Source: Lantana camara (lineage: Eukaryota > Streptophyta > Magnoliopsida > Lamiales > Verbenaceae). From it: 64,000 nucleotides of DNA. The DNA is taken from assembly GCA_037501455.1 (NCBI GenBank), contig CM074862.1, positions 66,805,501 to 66,869,500 of the forward strand, written 5' to 3'. Positions 32,639 through 43,870 of this stretch are shown piece by piece. The first letter of the stretch is position 1, and each line of letters begins with the position of its first letter. A model generated the notes under the pieces. The model was not told the DNA's origin. It searched no databases and saw only the letters and a list, made by a program, of their open reading frames with translations. Position numbers and translations under genes: made by a program.

Positions 32639-35600
32639 CCGGTTGCAAAACCCTGGTTCTAGTGTCGTGTCTCGTGAGTCTAAGTCGAACGGCATAGGAT
32701 TATTTGATGATTTGAAAGTCTTGCATCTTATTTGGAACTTACTTGAACTTATTTGCCTTACCTGAATTCATTGAAATACTTGAATTATGTGTTTTATTTA
32801 TATTGTGTTTTGTTTGTTATATTTGGTATCATATCTATGTTTTTAATTTAATTATGTGGCATGAGCATGCACTAACGGCATGCATCTATATTCAAGATAA
32901 ATTATGAGTTGTAGGTTAACAAGATCATATCAAGCCACGGCCAATTTTACACCCACAACAACTCATCACAAGTTCTACCTACAAGCCAAAGGATGCAAGG
33001 AAGAAGTCGGGAATTCTATACAAGGATTTAAGATTCATGGTCTTCTCTAGTTGGGGTTTTAGTTCGAAGGTTGTAATCCGAGATAGAAGGCCGATTTATG
33101 AGGAAAGCTTGCGTTTCCTACTGGAGACGATGAATTCTTGATGAGATAGAGTTAGGGCATGTGGTAATTGCAACTCACAAGTTTACATTCATGCTTACTC
33201 TACAAAATTATCCAACGGGGTTCTATAGGAGCACCTAAATTCAAGAATGGAGTGGAGAGAGCGTGAAGATAGTAAATTTGAGGTTTCTATCAATGAGGGG
33301 GGGATAACTTTAGGAAACTTACTTAACTCAATGAAGAGGTGAAGGAGACTTTGAGGGTACTCATGATTCGAGGTTCGAATTTATGAACAACAATGGAAAC
33401 GGTAAAGAAAGACAAAGATCTACTTGGAGAAAGTTATGTGCTCAAGTGTAAACAATTGAAAGATGAGTCCTTCAACCATTAAACTTATGAAGAATAAACC
33501 GAGGAAGCTTCGACTAAAGTAATAACTATGGTGAAGACTAGGATACCATTTGGAAATTTAGTTCTTTGAGAAAAGTTAAGACATTAACTTCATAGATGTG
33601 GAGGGATTTGAATTCAAAAATCATAATTTTGGATTATAAAGTTATGCAAGTTGATACAAGGAAACTTTCGTGGGGAAGATATTTATGGTGAAGGTTTGAG
33701 CAACGCTTAAAAATCAATACTTAGAGAAGGAAATGAAGTTCAAGAAATTTCAATTTCCAAAGGATGAAAATGTACAAGTTGATGTCAAAAAATTCTAAAG
33801 ATTTAGAAGACCGTGGGTAGAAAAAAAAATAAAAAATGACCAACAAATTCGGGACAAGCTTGTAATTCAATAAAAAAAAAAAGGAACAAGTGCTAAGCTA
33901 AAGGATGCAACTACGGTGACAGGTTCAAAGCATTCATCGCACGTGCATCATACGTTGTTTAAATTATTTAAATTCCTTTATTTATGTGCATGTCTTTAAT
34001 GGATATAATTGTTACAATGTGTTGCATCTTTAAATAATTACAAGTATGATACGTGCATCGACATCTTAACCCGACGTGCATTTTAAGTGTTTTCTTGATA
34101 GAAAATCTCTCCACCTCATCTATCAAGCATTACTTCAACCGAGACACAACCGAAGTATGATACGGAAAGAATTGGGTTGCAAAGCGAGGAACAAAAAGGA
34201 GAAAGAGCAATTGCAAGGCCGGGAAAAGTAGTTAGGAGTTGGATGGAAGAAGTTGTCACTTCAAAAATCAATGTGAGATAAAATGTCCGAACAAGTGGGG
34301 AGATTTGAAACCGTTTATATCAGAGAAGCTAAGCCAACCGGAGGATGGATGGAATTCACGGGTTGCTCGAACAGATCACTTCTAGGGGGTCACTTTTAGG
34401 AGGAACAACGAAAATCCAAGAATTGACAAGTAACGGGATTTTATAAAGTGGTGAGGGATGATTTTGAAGATTCTGATCCTCCATGACTTCTAAGATCGGG
34501 ATGAGAAATTTTGTGAGAATAATTTCAGAAAAGATTAAGTGATTCAAGAACCGGAGGCGAGCATTCGAGAAAAGATGGTAGACTTTGTGTTCGTTTTGAT
34601 CTCCAACCGGGATGGAGGAATTTTTGGGAACAAGGTCGGAAGTGATAGGTACTTCAAGAAAACTAGAAATAAGAGATTCTTTGCTTTGAAAAGCATAGAA
34701 CAAGTTCCAGAAATTAGACAGAAAATACTTTATTTTCTTAAGGGGGAGAGCCGGCTGGGGAACAACTTAAAGTTGATGTTTGGATCTCACTTGGGAGAGT
34801 TGGAACTTCAAGGAAAATGGTTCTTTTGGGAACCCTCAGAACCATCTAAACGAAGCTTTCCATATCTTAAATCTCCTACGCCTAAAGTTTTTGAATTTAG
34901 ATTCCTAAAGTTATAAGTAGGCTTATCTTGAGCCGAGCTGAGATTAAAGGAAATTTTGATGAGAAATGGGAGAGTTAATTCAACCGAGTTTGGAAGTGGA
35001 AATTTTTGGGAGAAAATGTATCACAAGAATCACACAAGCTACCGGTTTATCAGTCACATTCCATGATAAAAAGGAGTATGCCAAAAGGACCGAAAATTAC
35101 AATTAAAGGTATTAAAGGCTAACTTGAGCATCCGAGAACATAGGGTATGAGTTGTGGACAAGAACGAGCTAATTGGGCTAAGGCTAACCACACTCACATA
35201 ATTAAGAGTTGAAAATTCGAACCGTGGTATTAGAAAGGAAAGGATCTAATCATGGAATGAAGACTGGGTGATCATTAAAGAGTGTATTGGGTATTTCGAG
35301 GCGTGGCAATATGGTAAGAGGATATTCTAGTCAAAGAATCTAGTTTTTAGTTGAAGATTCATCTATCCTTCTATTCAATCATACACTAAAGAAAGAAAGG
35401 TTAGTCAGGAACCACGCCATCTAAGGATCAGACTATACAACGGTACCAGAAAGTTACCAACTGCAATTTCATGGCATCGGTGAACGGTACATCTAAACAT
35501 ACATATCACGTGCATCATGCACTTTTTCATTGTTGTACTTGGTTCCTTGTTTTTATCAATTGCTCTTATATGAATGTTAATTGATGTACTTGTTATTTTC

Positions 35601-35670
35601 CTATCTACTCCTTACATGAAGTTCTGTGTGAATGTTTATTTAAGTGTTCTTTTGGGCTCCTTGCTTGTGT

Positions 35671-35862
35671 GAGAGTCGGGGTACTCTCCTTGCCTGTGTG
35701 AGAGTCGGGGTACTCTCCTTGCCTGTGCGAGAGTCGGGGTACTCTCCTTGCTTGCGGAAAAGTCGGGGTACTCTCCTTGCTTGTTTGAGAGCCGGGGTTC
35801 TCTCATTACTTGTTTGAGAGACGGGGTTCTCTCGTTGTTTGTCTGAGAGACGGGGCTCTCTC
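35671..35862 (+). repeat. Hairpin array of element D (7 units)
   Basis: Seven units, period about 30 bases, each GAGAGn-CGGGG-nCTCTC separated by CTTGCTTGTGT-like spacers. Early units pair GAGAGT with ACTCTC and late units GAGAGA with TCTCTC. The sixth stem position therefore changes on both sides together. Confidence 0.85.
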
Positions 35863-35893
35863 ATCGCTGTTTTAAAGTTCAGAACTCAAGATT

Positions 35894-35929
35894 GGACCTG
35901 GGACCAGGTCCTCTTAAGGGGGAGAGAAT
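35894..35929 (+). other. Hairpin and polypurine tract of element D
   Basis: GGACCTGG/CCAGGTCC (35894-35911) is followed by CTTAAGGGGGAGAGAAT and the LTR start TGTAACGCCC at 35930. Confidence 0.82.
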
Positions 35930-38767
35930 TGTAACGCCCCGTTTTCAATTATGCATTACGTGATATTATGTGAATTACATTACTAAGTGTTTTGTGAAAT
36001 TATTATAAATTTCAAGACATTATATGTATTATGTAACACCACATGAGTTATGATTCTAAGTGATTATAGGAAATACGTGTTAAATTTGGATTTATTGTAT
36101 GAATTGTTCCTATGTGAGACATGAATTAATTTCCCGAACGTGATTTATATGTCAACTTGAGGATTATTACATGATTTATTTCTAATCAATATGTGGATTA
36201 ATTGCCAAACATGATTTAATTGCCTATGTGTCCTTAATTGATTATTCATTCAAATTACGGGACTTAATTGCATGAGCCATTCTTGGACTTAAGTGTTCAT
36301 TTCTTCCTAACTCATCCATAATTACTTGTATTAAGTTCCTCGAGGACCAAGTTGTTATTTCCCTTCTTTTCTCCCCAATTTGATCGATATGTTATATACA
36401 TACATATACATATATCATCTTCTTCATTCTTCGTTGTTCTTGTAAGACAAAGCAAACAACTCCATCTCTTTCTCTCTTCAATCTCAGTCCAAGCAAGCAA
36501 GGAGAAACCAAAGTTTTCTTCCATTTCTCTCCAAGAGATCAAGCTCCATACCATCACCTCTCTTTTCCACTTCATCTCCTCCATCTACAAGGTGAGATCA
36601 TGCATATTTCTTGTTGGATCCATGATAGCAAAGTTAGGGTTTATGATTCTTTTGAATTCCATGAGTTACATGAATCATATATGATGATCTTGAGTTGGTT
36701 TTGTACATTTATAACTTGAATTCATGAAGTTTGAAACATGAATGCTCATTTGATTTCATAATAGTTTCATGAATGATTTCTTGATGATCTATGCATGTTT
36801 CCATGGATTATATATTACCTAAATGTTGTATTTAAGTTATATGCATGTTATAAGTTTGTTTTGGGTGTTTTGGTTGAGCTTTCTTGGGAGTATGCTACCC
36901 CTTTCTTCCCTCCACGAACTAGCCCTGTTTTCTGCCCTTTTTCTCGCCCAGGAGGACTACCTGGGCGGGTAGTTTTTGTTCCTAAAAAGTACCCGGGCGG
37001 GTACTTTTGTGCCGAAAAGTTTATGGACTGCTCTACCCGATCGGGGAACTTTTCCCTTGAATTTTACCCGATCGGGTACTCGCTCATCCGAACTCCAAAT
37101 GACCTCATTTTTAAACCGTTGGAAAGATCTTCAAGTCTAGAACAACCTAAAATTTGAATCAACTCAATATCGTTTCCCATTTGTGAGATATTATCAATTC
37201 ATTTTGGTGTCGCTGCTTTCCAGACAAACTGCACTCGCCTAACTTCAAGCCTACGCCATTTTCTCCTCGCTTTGAACTAGAAAACGAGCCATATACCATT
37301 TTAAAGGTCTACTTGTCTAGTTTCATTCCCAACAAACAAAACCCAATTCAAATCTCTATAACTGTAGATATTTCTCTTTCTCCACAGCTGGTCATTTTAA
37401 AATATTGCCGGTTTTTGCCAAATATCACCAAAACCTTTCTTGTTGCATTCCTTTGACTTCCTTGGCTCCCGTATGTGATTTATATGAGTTATATAATTGA
37501 TTTATTGATGATTATGCTCCTAATTGACATTCTTTGAGTGTTATTGCATGATATATTGACCCAGGACTTTGTCGTTCGTCTTAAATGGTTCATACGAGTC
37601 AAGTCTCACGTACACGTGTCCTTGTTATACAGATCACGTTCCCGGTGACGAGGAGCACGCTCCTTAGGGTGTTTCCTTACTTCTTTTGGTTGGTAAAGTA
37701 AAGGTGAGGTTTAATTTCTAGATATATAGAACCCATACGGCCCTATGTGACATTTTAAGCCAAATTTATCTATATATCTATAGTTTTCCATCCTTAATGA
37801 CTTTCAACTGATTTCATAAAATGAATGATTCATTTATTGTATTGGCGAGTAAGCATGTTCACGTTGGGCCCGAGGGTAGTGTATTGAGCCAACCGAGGAA
37901 GCAAGGGCTGACGGGTAACTCTTGCACTATCCTCACCAATTTTGGGATCACCTCTGAATCCACCAGGAGGTTTGGTGGAGGAAGAAAACCCGTACGTGGG
38001 AGTCATCTTCCTGACGTACACCATGCATGGATGGTTCGGCCTTGCAATCCCACCATCACCCAGAGGAAAAAGGGTTCATGAAACTGCTAATTGTGCACTG
38101 TAATCACTTGCATGATAACCATTGAATTGAAACCTAAATATTGATTGTTCACTGTTGGTGTAAAGGTTAGAGAATTGCCCTCACTCGCCGGGCCACAGAT
38201 TGAATTGATAATGATTGAATTATTAAATTGAGTAGTTGTAATCTCGGGCGAGGATTACTTTAATATTTGAACTTATATTGTCTCTTTCTTGAAAACTTAC
38301 CCGAGATTATAGCTTGCATGGTAATTGCGCTTATATTTATTTAAACCCCTCACTCAGTCTTCGGTTGACTGACACCCTCACATTTTCAGGTCTGCAGGTT
38401 GCATGCTAGGCGGGATCGAGTCAAGTCTTTAATTTCGGGTCTAGCATAATGCTATATATTATTGATGCATATGAGTTATCTTGATAATCTTGTATATTAT
38501 GATTTATCTTTGGAAATTGATATTGTATATATGAAGATAATGGAAATGACCTTGAAAGATGTTAAAGACATGAATGTATAGTATGCTTCCGTTTTATTGA
38601 TTAGGCATGATCGTATTTAATTGAGGGTTAGTCCTGCCTAGCTAGTGTGTCGTTTTTTTATTGTCACCCGTTCGCCATGAGTCCGGTTTGTATATGGACT
38701 ATCCATTTCATGTGTGAGCTAGACTTATGGTGAGGGGTTGTGGCATCTCGGCGTTCCGGGTGCTAAA
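35930..38767 (+). repeat. 3' LTR of element D
   Basis: About 2.84 kb, complete at the start. It ends GGTGCTAAA where GGTGCTACA is expected, then passes into A LTR sequence (AAGACCCAACC). It carries the palindromic cluster (about 36957-37079) and the hairpin CAGTC/GACTG (38355-38371). Confidence 0.88.
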
Positions 38768-40032
38768 AAGACCCAACCTAAACATAATATAAACATACCA
38801 TAACATAAAAACATAAACTAAACTAAAACATAACATAAAATAAAACAACTAACCTAACAATGGTGGGGGGTAGCCGGCGGCTAAGAGGGGGAAGAGAGGG
38901 AGAAGAAAGGGTGTTGTCAATACAACTTAGAGCAAGGATTCTAATGGCATGAGGGGGGTATTTATAGGTGTTGGGAAGCCCCTCACATTGGAAATAAAAT
39001 GTAAGGAAGGGTATGAGAGCAAAAGTGGGATAGCTTCTCTTGGAAGCTTTAGACATTTTGAAGCTAAAATGGGCCTACTAGGGGGTATTTCCGTAATTTC
39101 ACTGCCAAAACGTGGAGGTAAGTGGCTGGAAGTATAACTACTCCGTCCGGGCAAAAATTAGCTTCGAAACGCATATTCATACGTCGAAATCGGATTTACC
39201 GTTTGAAAGATACATTAGTTTTAGTGAATAAAAGTTTTGAGCTCGAAACTCAACACGAGTTAAAAACGACTTTCTAAAATGATTTTCAAGTCCGGATTGT
39301 TTCCAAAATTCAAGAAATAAATCGAGAAGCGTTTTGAGTCCAATATCGACTATAAAACATTTTACCGTTAAAAAGTTGAAAACATAGAATGAAAGGTGAA
39401 TTCTTACGTACAAGCGTACGCTTCAAAATTTCAAGCTAGGGTTTGAATCAAGAGTTGTAAAACATGTCAAAAATCTTGAAATAGCTCAAGTAGTGCAAAT
39501 TCGAAGAGAAAACATTTTCCGAATGAAAACCGTTCGTAGAAGGAATAGTGAACTAGGGTTTTCGTAAATATTTTCAATAAAACCAATGCTCAAAATAGAT
39601 TTCCAAGTCAAGAATGATTTCAAAAGACTCGTCTCGACTCAAGGGTCGATTTGACTGTTTACTTGGGTAGGAAAGGTATCAGAATCAAAATTTTAAGATG
39701 AATAGTAACTTTGGTCGGTAAGTTCCAAAAGTGCCCTTATGGTTCAAGAAAGACTCTCTGAGCTTGGGAAACAAGTTCAAACGATAGGGAAACATGTGTG
39801 GTGAACCTCTAGGGTTCGAGTAGCAATATAAACAAGGTAGGTTCGGGTTATGAATAGCAAACTGTATCAAAGGTCAAGAATTCCCCTTAAAACATCTCAG
39901 ATCATATACGAGCACAAAGTTCATGTAAGAATGCAATGCATGAAGGTTCGAAGAGTTGGATCACGGTCTATAAATGCTTTACCAATGCCCTTACTTACTA
40001 TTTTCATCCAGGCCCTGTTTTGGGCTGTCACA
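38766..40032 (-). repeat. 5' LTR of element A, piece 3
   Basis: Matches 1011-2283 closely, with the TATA box at 38959-38967, and ends GGGCTGTCACA. The right outer boundary of element A is at 40032. Confidence 0.88.
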
Positions 40033-41167
40033 ACGAAACCCGAAAATCTTCAAAATCAAATTACTTCCAAACCGGTGAACGAAAATCAAATCCGTAAAAG
40101 GCATTATCTTACCCGTGACGAGCTCTTCGAAACCCCTATAGTGGTCGTCAGAAAATATCCCCGGAGTTATCTCCGTCGTTGAACCGCCGCTGCGCCACCG
40201 CGATCCACCACCAAACGGCTAAATCTGGAGTCGCAAGAATGGGGATTGAAAGTTCTCGTCGTTCCGAATAACTTTCGTGAAAGCCCGTGGCCAAAAGATC
40301 AACAAAAAGGGACCCCGATATCCTCCAAAGTTTCTGTCACCGCTCCAGTCATCGAATCCACCACCTACGGCCAAAATTTGCTCAAATTGATGCCAAAAAT
40401 GAACTCAAGGGGTCGGAAAACCTTGGAAACCATCAAGCCCCGTTTAAAAACCGAAGGCGAAACTCGCCGCTAAAGTGACGCGTGCCGCCGACGTCAGATA
40501 AAATGCCGGGAGGTCCTCTTTCTAGTTCTGGGGCGCGTATCACCGGAAGTCCGCTGGAAACCGCCGCGAAAGGCCGACGAAGTGGCGGCTCCGCCACCCC
40601 CTCTAGGCGCGACTGAAATCTGGTGATATATCCGCCGTCGGTCATTGTCAGGTCGAGCTCTTGGTACGATTGTTACCGCGTCGTCGAGCTCTTCGAAATG
40701 GACTATTGATTCATTGAAATCCCTCGAGTAATGAGCGAGTTCCGGTTAGTGTATGTTCTCGCACCTTGAGTGTGTGTGAGTGTATCGTGAGAGAGGAGAG
40801 AGAAAGAGAGGGGAGCGAGAGAGCTGCTGATCGGTTTGGTACGAAAAATGAGGATCCGGGTGTTTTATCCCAGGTCCTTGGGCATAAAACGAATGGTAGG
40901 AGGGGCACACGACGTCAGAATTGGGCAAACTTAGAGTCTACGTACTCGTTTCGATGCCCCGAAAGCGGTGAAGGGGTCCAAGAGGTCAAATTCTCGATCT
41001 AACGAGCAATGACCAAAAAACCCCAAAAAAGAGAAAATTACAAAGGGGGCCCCTAAACTCTAAAAGAGTTCAAAATAGGGCCACGCAAAACACAAAATCA
41101 CATAATTAAACACATAAAAAGGTTAAAACATGGTGTACCTTATAAGTTGGACGAGTGGGATGTTATA
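40033..41167 (-). repeat. LTR fragment F (H-type), cut by element A
   Basis: On the minus strand it begins TATAACATCCC (usual TGTAACATCCC with one change) at 41167 and follows the H LTR for about 1.1 kb to the equivalent of 56453, where A is inserted. It includes a GC-rich CCGGCGA segment resembling the 5' untranslated region of H. The rest of F should lie left of the window. Confidence 0.8.
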
Positions 41168-42232
41168 GGTTTGACTTTATTTTGCACGTATTAAACTCCC
41201 CTAATCCGAGGAGGCTGTTAAGAACTTTTTCGTTAAGGGAACGGCACATGAAACAAGTTCTTAACTTTATAGGCGAGGATTACAAACTTCTCCAAGTCAA
41301 TGAGTCCAACAAACAGTGGGAGTGTCGACCTTGACTCTGCTAAGACTTGCTTATGTAATTTTGTCCTTTTGAAGGATCACTCAGTTTCATGGAGTGATAA
41401 GTGCATACAATGATGCGTTCATAATACATAAGGGTGATTGTTATAAGAACTTCATCACTGAGATGTCCCGCGTGAGAAAATTCCTAAATGGGAAAGGAAG
41501 TTTCCAAAAACTTCCATATTCGGAAATAACTCACAGGTCAATGATGTGATTCATTAATCCTTAGACTTGAGATTCTGTAATGTCTCATATGAGCTAACTC
41601 TGTAATCTTTGATATACGCTCAAAAGGGTGTCGCCATACAGACACCTGAACCACGGCCTATGTTGGGTTTACACAATTGGCATATGTAGAATTAGTAGAA
41701 TCAATAAAGGACCTACACTTGTTAAGAACAAGAATGATCTCTTACAGACTGAGTTGTTCGTAGTCCATTAAGTATTAAACCCTTAACCAAGGTGCATAAA
41801 AGATTAAGCCATCTAGAAAATGGGGTTTTCAAGGATTGAGATCGAAATGGATATGAAACGAACTTAACTTTAATGATCAAGAATATTTAGGCTCTGAGAA
41901 TATTCCCATGCCTTAGTTCTTGATGGGGAGATGGAGTTGTAGGAGGATCGTATTTCACTGATTGTCATTAACTGAAAGGTTCTTCAATTAATTTCGTTAT
42001 TCAGCTAGGGTCACACACCCATTGCTAGATTACGGTAGTGTGATCTATGAAGTGATTAATTAATTACGGAATTAATTAATTGTTGTCACTGCAAATCGAA
42101 TAATGAACCTAAAGGGTCACACACAAATGCCAGAATACGAGGGTTATGGTAGGATGTTAATATGATTAACGAAGGATCAAAATAGTTAATCGAAACGAGG
42201 CACAAAACGTGACTGCTGCCATGTGTCATGTA

Positions 42233-42301
42233 CACGTGGCTGCCACGTGTCACGCGGCCAATGTGGCTGCCAAGTGTCACGTACACGTGGCTTCACACGT
42301 G
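42233..42301. promoter_or_regulatory. Cluster of four CACGTG (G-box/ABRE) motifs
   Basis: CACGTG at 42233-42238, 42244-42249, 42284-42289 and 42296-42301, within repeated GCCACGTGTC/ACACGTGGC context. In plants this core binds bZIP and bHLH factors. It lies about 370 bases before the TATA box. Confidence 0.6.
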
Positions 42302-42668
42302 GCCTCGTGTGTACGATTTATTTCATGCGCGAATTCTTTTCTAAAATTAATTAATTAAATTATAATTAATTAATTTTGGTCTTTTAATTAATTTTGAATT
42401 AATTGTTACGACTATTCTCAAATAAACTTAACTCATTAAATAATTAATTGGGAATTAATTTATTTATTGAATATTGACTTTTAACTTTAAGAAAGTTGAA
42501 AAGTCCAACTTCCTATTGTAGGAGAGAGAAGATTATTCTTGCAAGACTTGGAGAACAAGTTGGAAACTTATTCTTCCAATTAAATTAAATAATTAAATTA
42601 GTTAATTAGTGAGCAAGAAAACAAAGCCCAGTGGTTTTTGGAAACCCCAGGGGGTTCGAACCACCTAT

Positions 42669-42676
42669 TATAAATA
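42669..42676 (+). promoter_or_regulatory. TATA box of the unclassified LTR-like region
   Basis: TATAAATA in CTATTATAAATACTTGGGG, followed about 35 bases later by TTCTTTAGACCAACACTC, a plausible start region. Confidence 0.55.
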
Positions 42677-42877
42677 CTTGGGGTGGTGCTTCTCTTATTC
42701 TTTAGACCAACACTCACGAAATGTTAAGTTTTTGAGAAAATCCAAAAGAAAAGTTTTCAAAGTAAATCCTAGCCAAACACAAGCAATAGAACTAGCATTC
42801 TCACTCGCTTGATCGTGTTCTAGGGCTGGTGTGGATACGCTTCGGAGGGCTTCTAATTTGGAGTCTAATTCGAAGGC

Positions 42878-43870
42878 AAAGAGGGGGAGAGACGGAGAGA
42901 ATGGGTGTTGTTAACACAACATTGAGCAAGGAATGAATGAGCTATGTGTGGTATTTATAGTTGTTGGGAGACCCCTCTCCTTGCAATAAAAATAACTCCA
43001 AGGGTAGGAGAGCAAAGTGTAGTAGCTTCTCACATAAGCTTGGCCTTGAGAATTAAATAAAAATGGGAAATAAAGGGTATTTTGATAATTTAACATAGTA
43101 AACACGAAGACTAGTGGCTGGAAAAATACTTGAAGCATTGGAATTAAAATTAGCTTCGAACCGAATATTTATACGTCGAAAACGGATTTACCGTTTAAAA
43201 GATATATTAATCTTAAAGAATAGTAACTTGAACCTTTTGATTAAATACGAATGAAAACCGACCTCCGAACATGATTTGAAAGTCTAGATTGTTGTAAAAT
43301 GCCATGAAATAAATCGAGAATCCTATTAAGCCCAATATTGACTACGAAAGGTCTTATCGATAAAAAGTTAAAAACGTAGGATAAATTGTAACTTTATTTT
43401 AAAAACGTTTTTAATAAAACTTGAGCTAGGGTTTGAAATAAGGGCTGAAATGAATCTCAAAAGACTTGAACTAAATAAATAAGTGTTTATAATACAAATT
43501 TGAAGAGTAGGAGTTCTCCGAACGAAAAACCGTTTGTAGAAGGAATAGTGAAATAGGGTTTTAAATAACCGTTTCCATTAAAACGAAGTTCGAAATAAAT
43601 TTTCAAGTCAAGAATGATTTCAAAAGACTCGTATCGACTTAAGGATTGATTTGACTATAAATTTGGGTAGTAAAAAGGTATTCGAATCAAAACTCATTTG
43701 TAAGATGAATAGTAACTTTGGACGGTAAGTGCCCAAAATGCCTTTAATTCTAAAGAAAGGACTCTGAACCTCGGAAAATAATTTCAAATGATTGGAAAAC
43801 ATGGATTATGAACCTCTAGGGTTTGAGTGACAAGATGGGTAAAGTAGGCTCAGTAAATGAATAGTAAAGT
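42878..43870 (-). repeat. A-like LTR fragment I, piece 1
   Basis: Diverged homologue of A LTR 1120-2105, including the TATA box (42952-42960). It is split by element G at 43870 and continues at 54210. Confidence 0.8.
43867..43870. repeat. Target-site duplication of G, left copy
   Basis: AAGT before TGTAACAACC; AAGT also follows the right LTR (54210-54213). The fifth base (AAAGT) may have slipped in the A run. Confidence 0.7.

Larger units (their letters stand above)
32620..35929 (+). other. Non-coding interior of element D
   Basis: No gag-pol motif on either strand; only short chance frames. It holds two copies of a motif resembling GGTGAACGGTACA...CACGTGCATCATGCA (33914-33957 and 35477-35521), a poly-A/T-rich patch (33820-33890) and the hairpin array at 35671-35862. 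The purine tract precedes the 3' LTR. Confidence 0.8.
26121..38767 (+). mobile_element. Element D: non-autonomous LTR retrotransposon
   Basis: Plus-strand element: 5' LTR (truncated, 26121-32619, interrupted by solo LTR E), primer site 32627-32638, 3.3-kb interior without gag-pol, polypurine tract, 3' LTR 35930-38767. The first 200 bases of the 5' LTR (equivalent to 35930-36129) and 754 bases of the host A LTR (equivalent to 257-1010) are missing together. A single deletion across the left junction therefore explains both. D LTRs share blocks with the B/C LTRs, including the TACCCGG/CCGGGTA cluster. Size and lack of genes fit a large retrotransposon derivative (LARD). Confidence 0.85.
1..40032 (-). 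mobile_element. Element A: Tekay-like Ty3/gypsy retrotransposon, split by nested insertions
   Basis: Minus-strand LTR retrotransposon, cut by the left window edge. Order on the minus strand: 5' LTR (three pieces between 8473 and 40032), initiator-Met primer site 8453-8464, an extra reading frame 7602-8285, gag-pol 6784-2304, polypurine tract, 3' LTR 2283-1. LTRs begin TGTAAC and end with the matching inverted ACA. The C-terminal chromodomain marks a chromovirus. All reading frames carry stops or shifts, so this copy is dead. It hosts two later insertions, B/C and D, in its 5' LTR. It interrupts an H-type LTR (F, 40033-41167), so the target duplication should be ACGAA; the left copy lies outside the window. 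Confidence 0.9.
41168..42877 (+). other. Unclassified LTR-like region with promoter signals
   Basis: AT-rich 1.7 kb without reading frames or similarity to the other families here. It contains four CACGTG boxes (42233-42301), a TATA box (42669-42676), and downstream GGTGTGGATACGCTTCGG. Possibly the LTR and 3' part of a Copia-type element, but no coding domain is present to prove this. Confidence 0.4.

Noticed and set aside
34539..34916. 125-codon frame in D interior
   Set aside because: No recognisable domain, not present in G or H, and no ATG-based context; chance frame likely.
35671..35862. CRISPR-like array
   Set aside because: Regular spacing is suggestive, but units are short inverted repeats with degenerate near-identical spacers, in plant retrotransposon DNA without cas genes.
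32620..35929. Decayed gag-pol in D interior
   Set aside because: Looked for RT, RNase H, integrase and zinc-knuckle motifs in all frames and found none, whereas the similarly decayed A remains easily readable.
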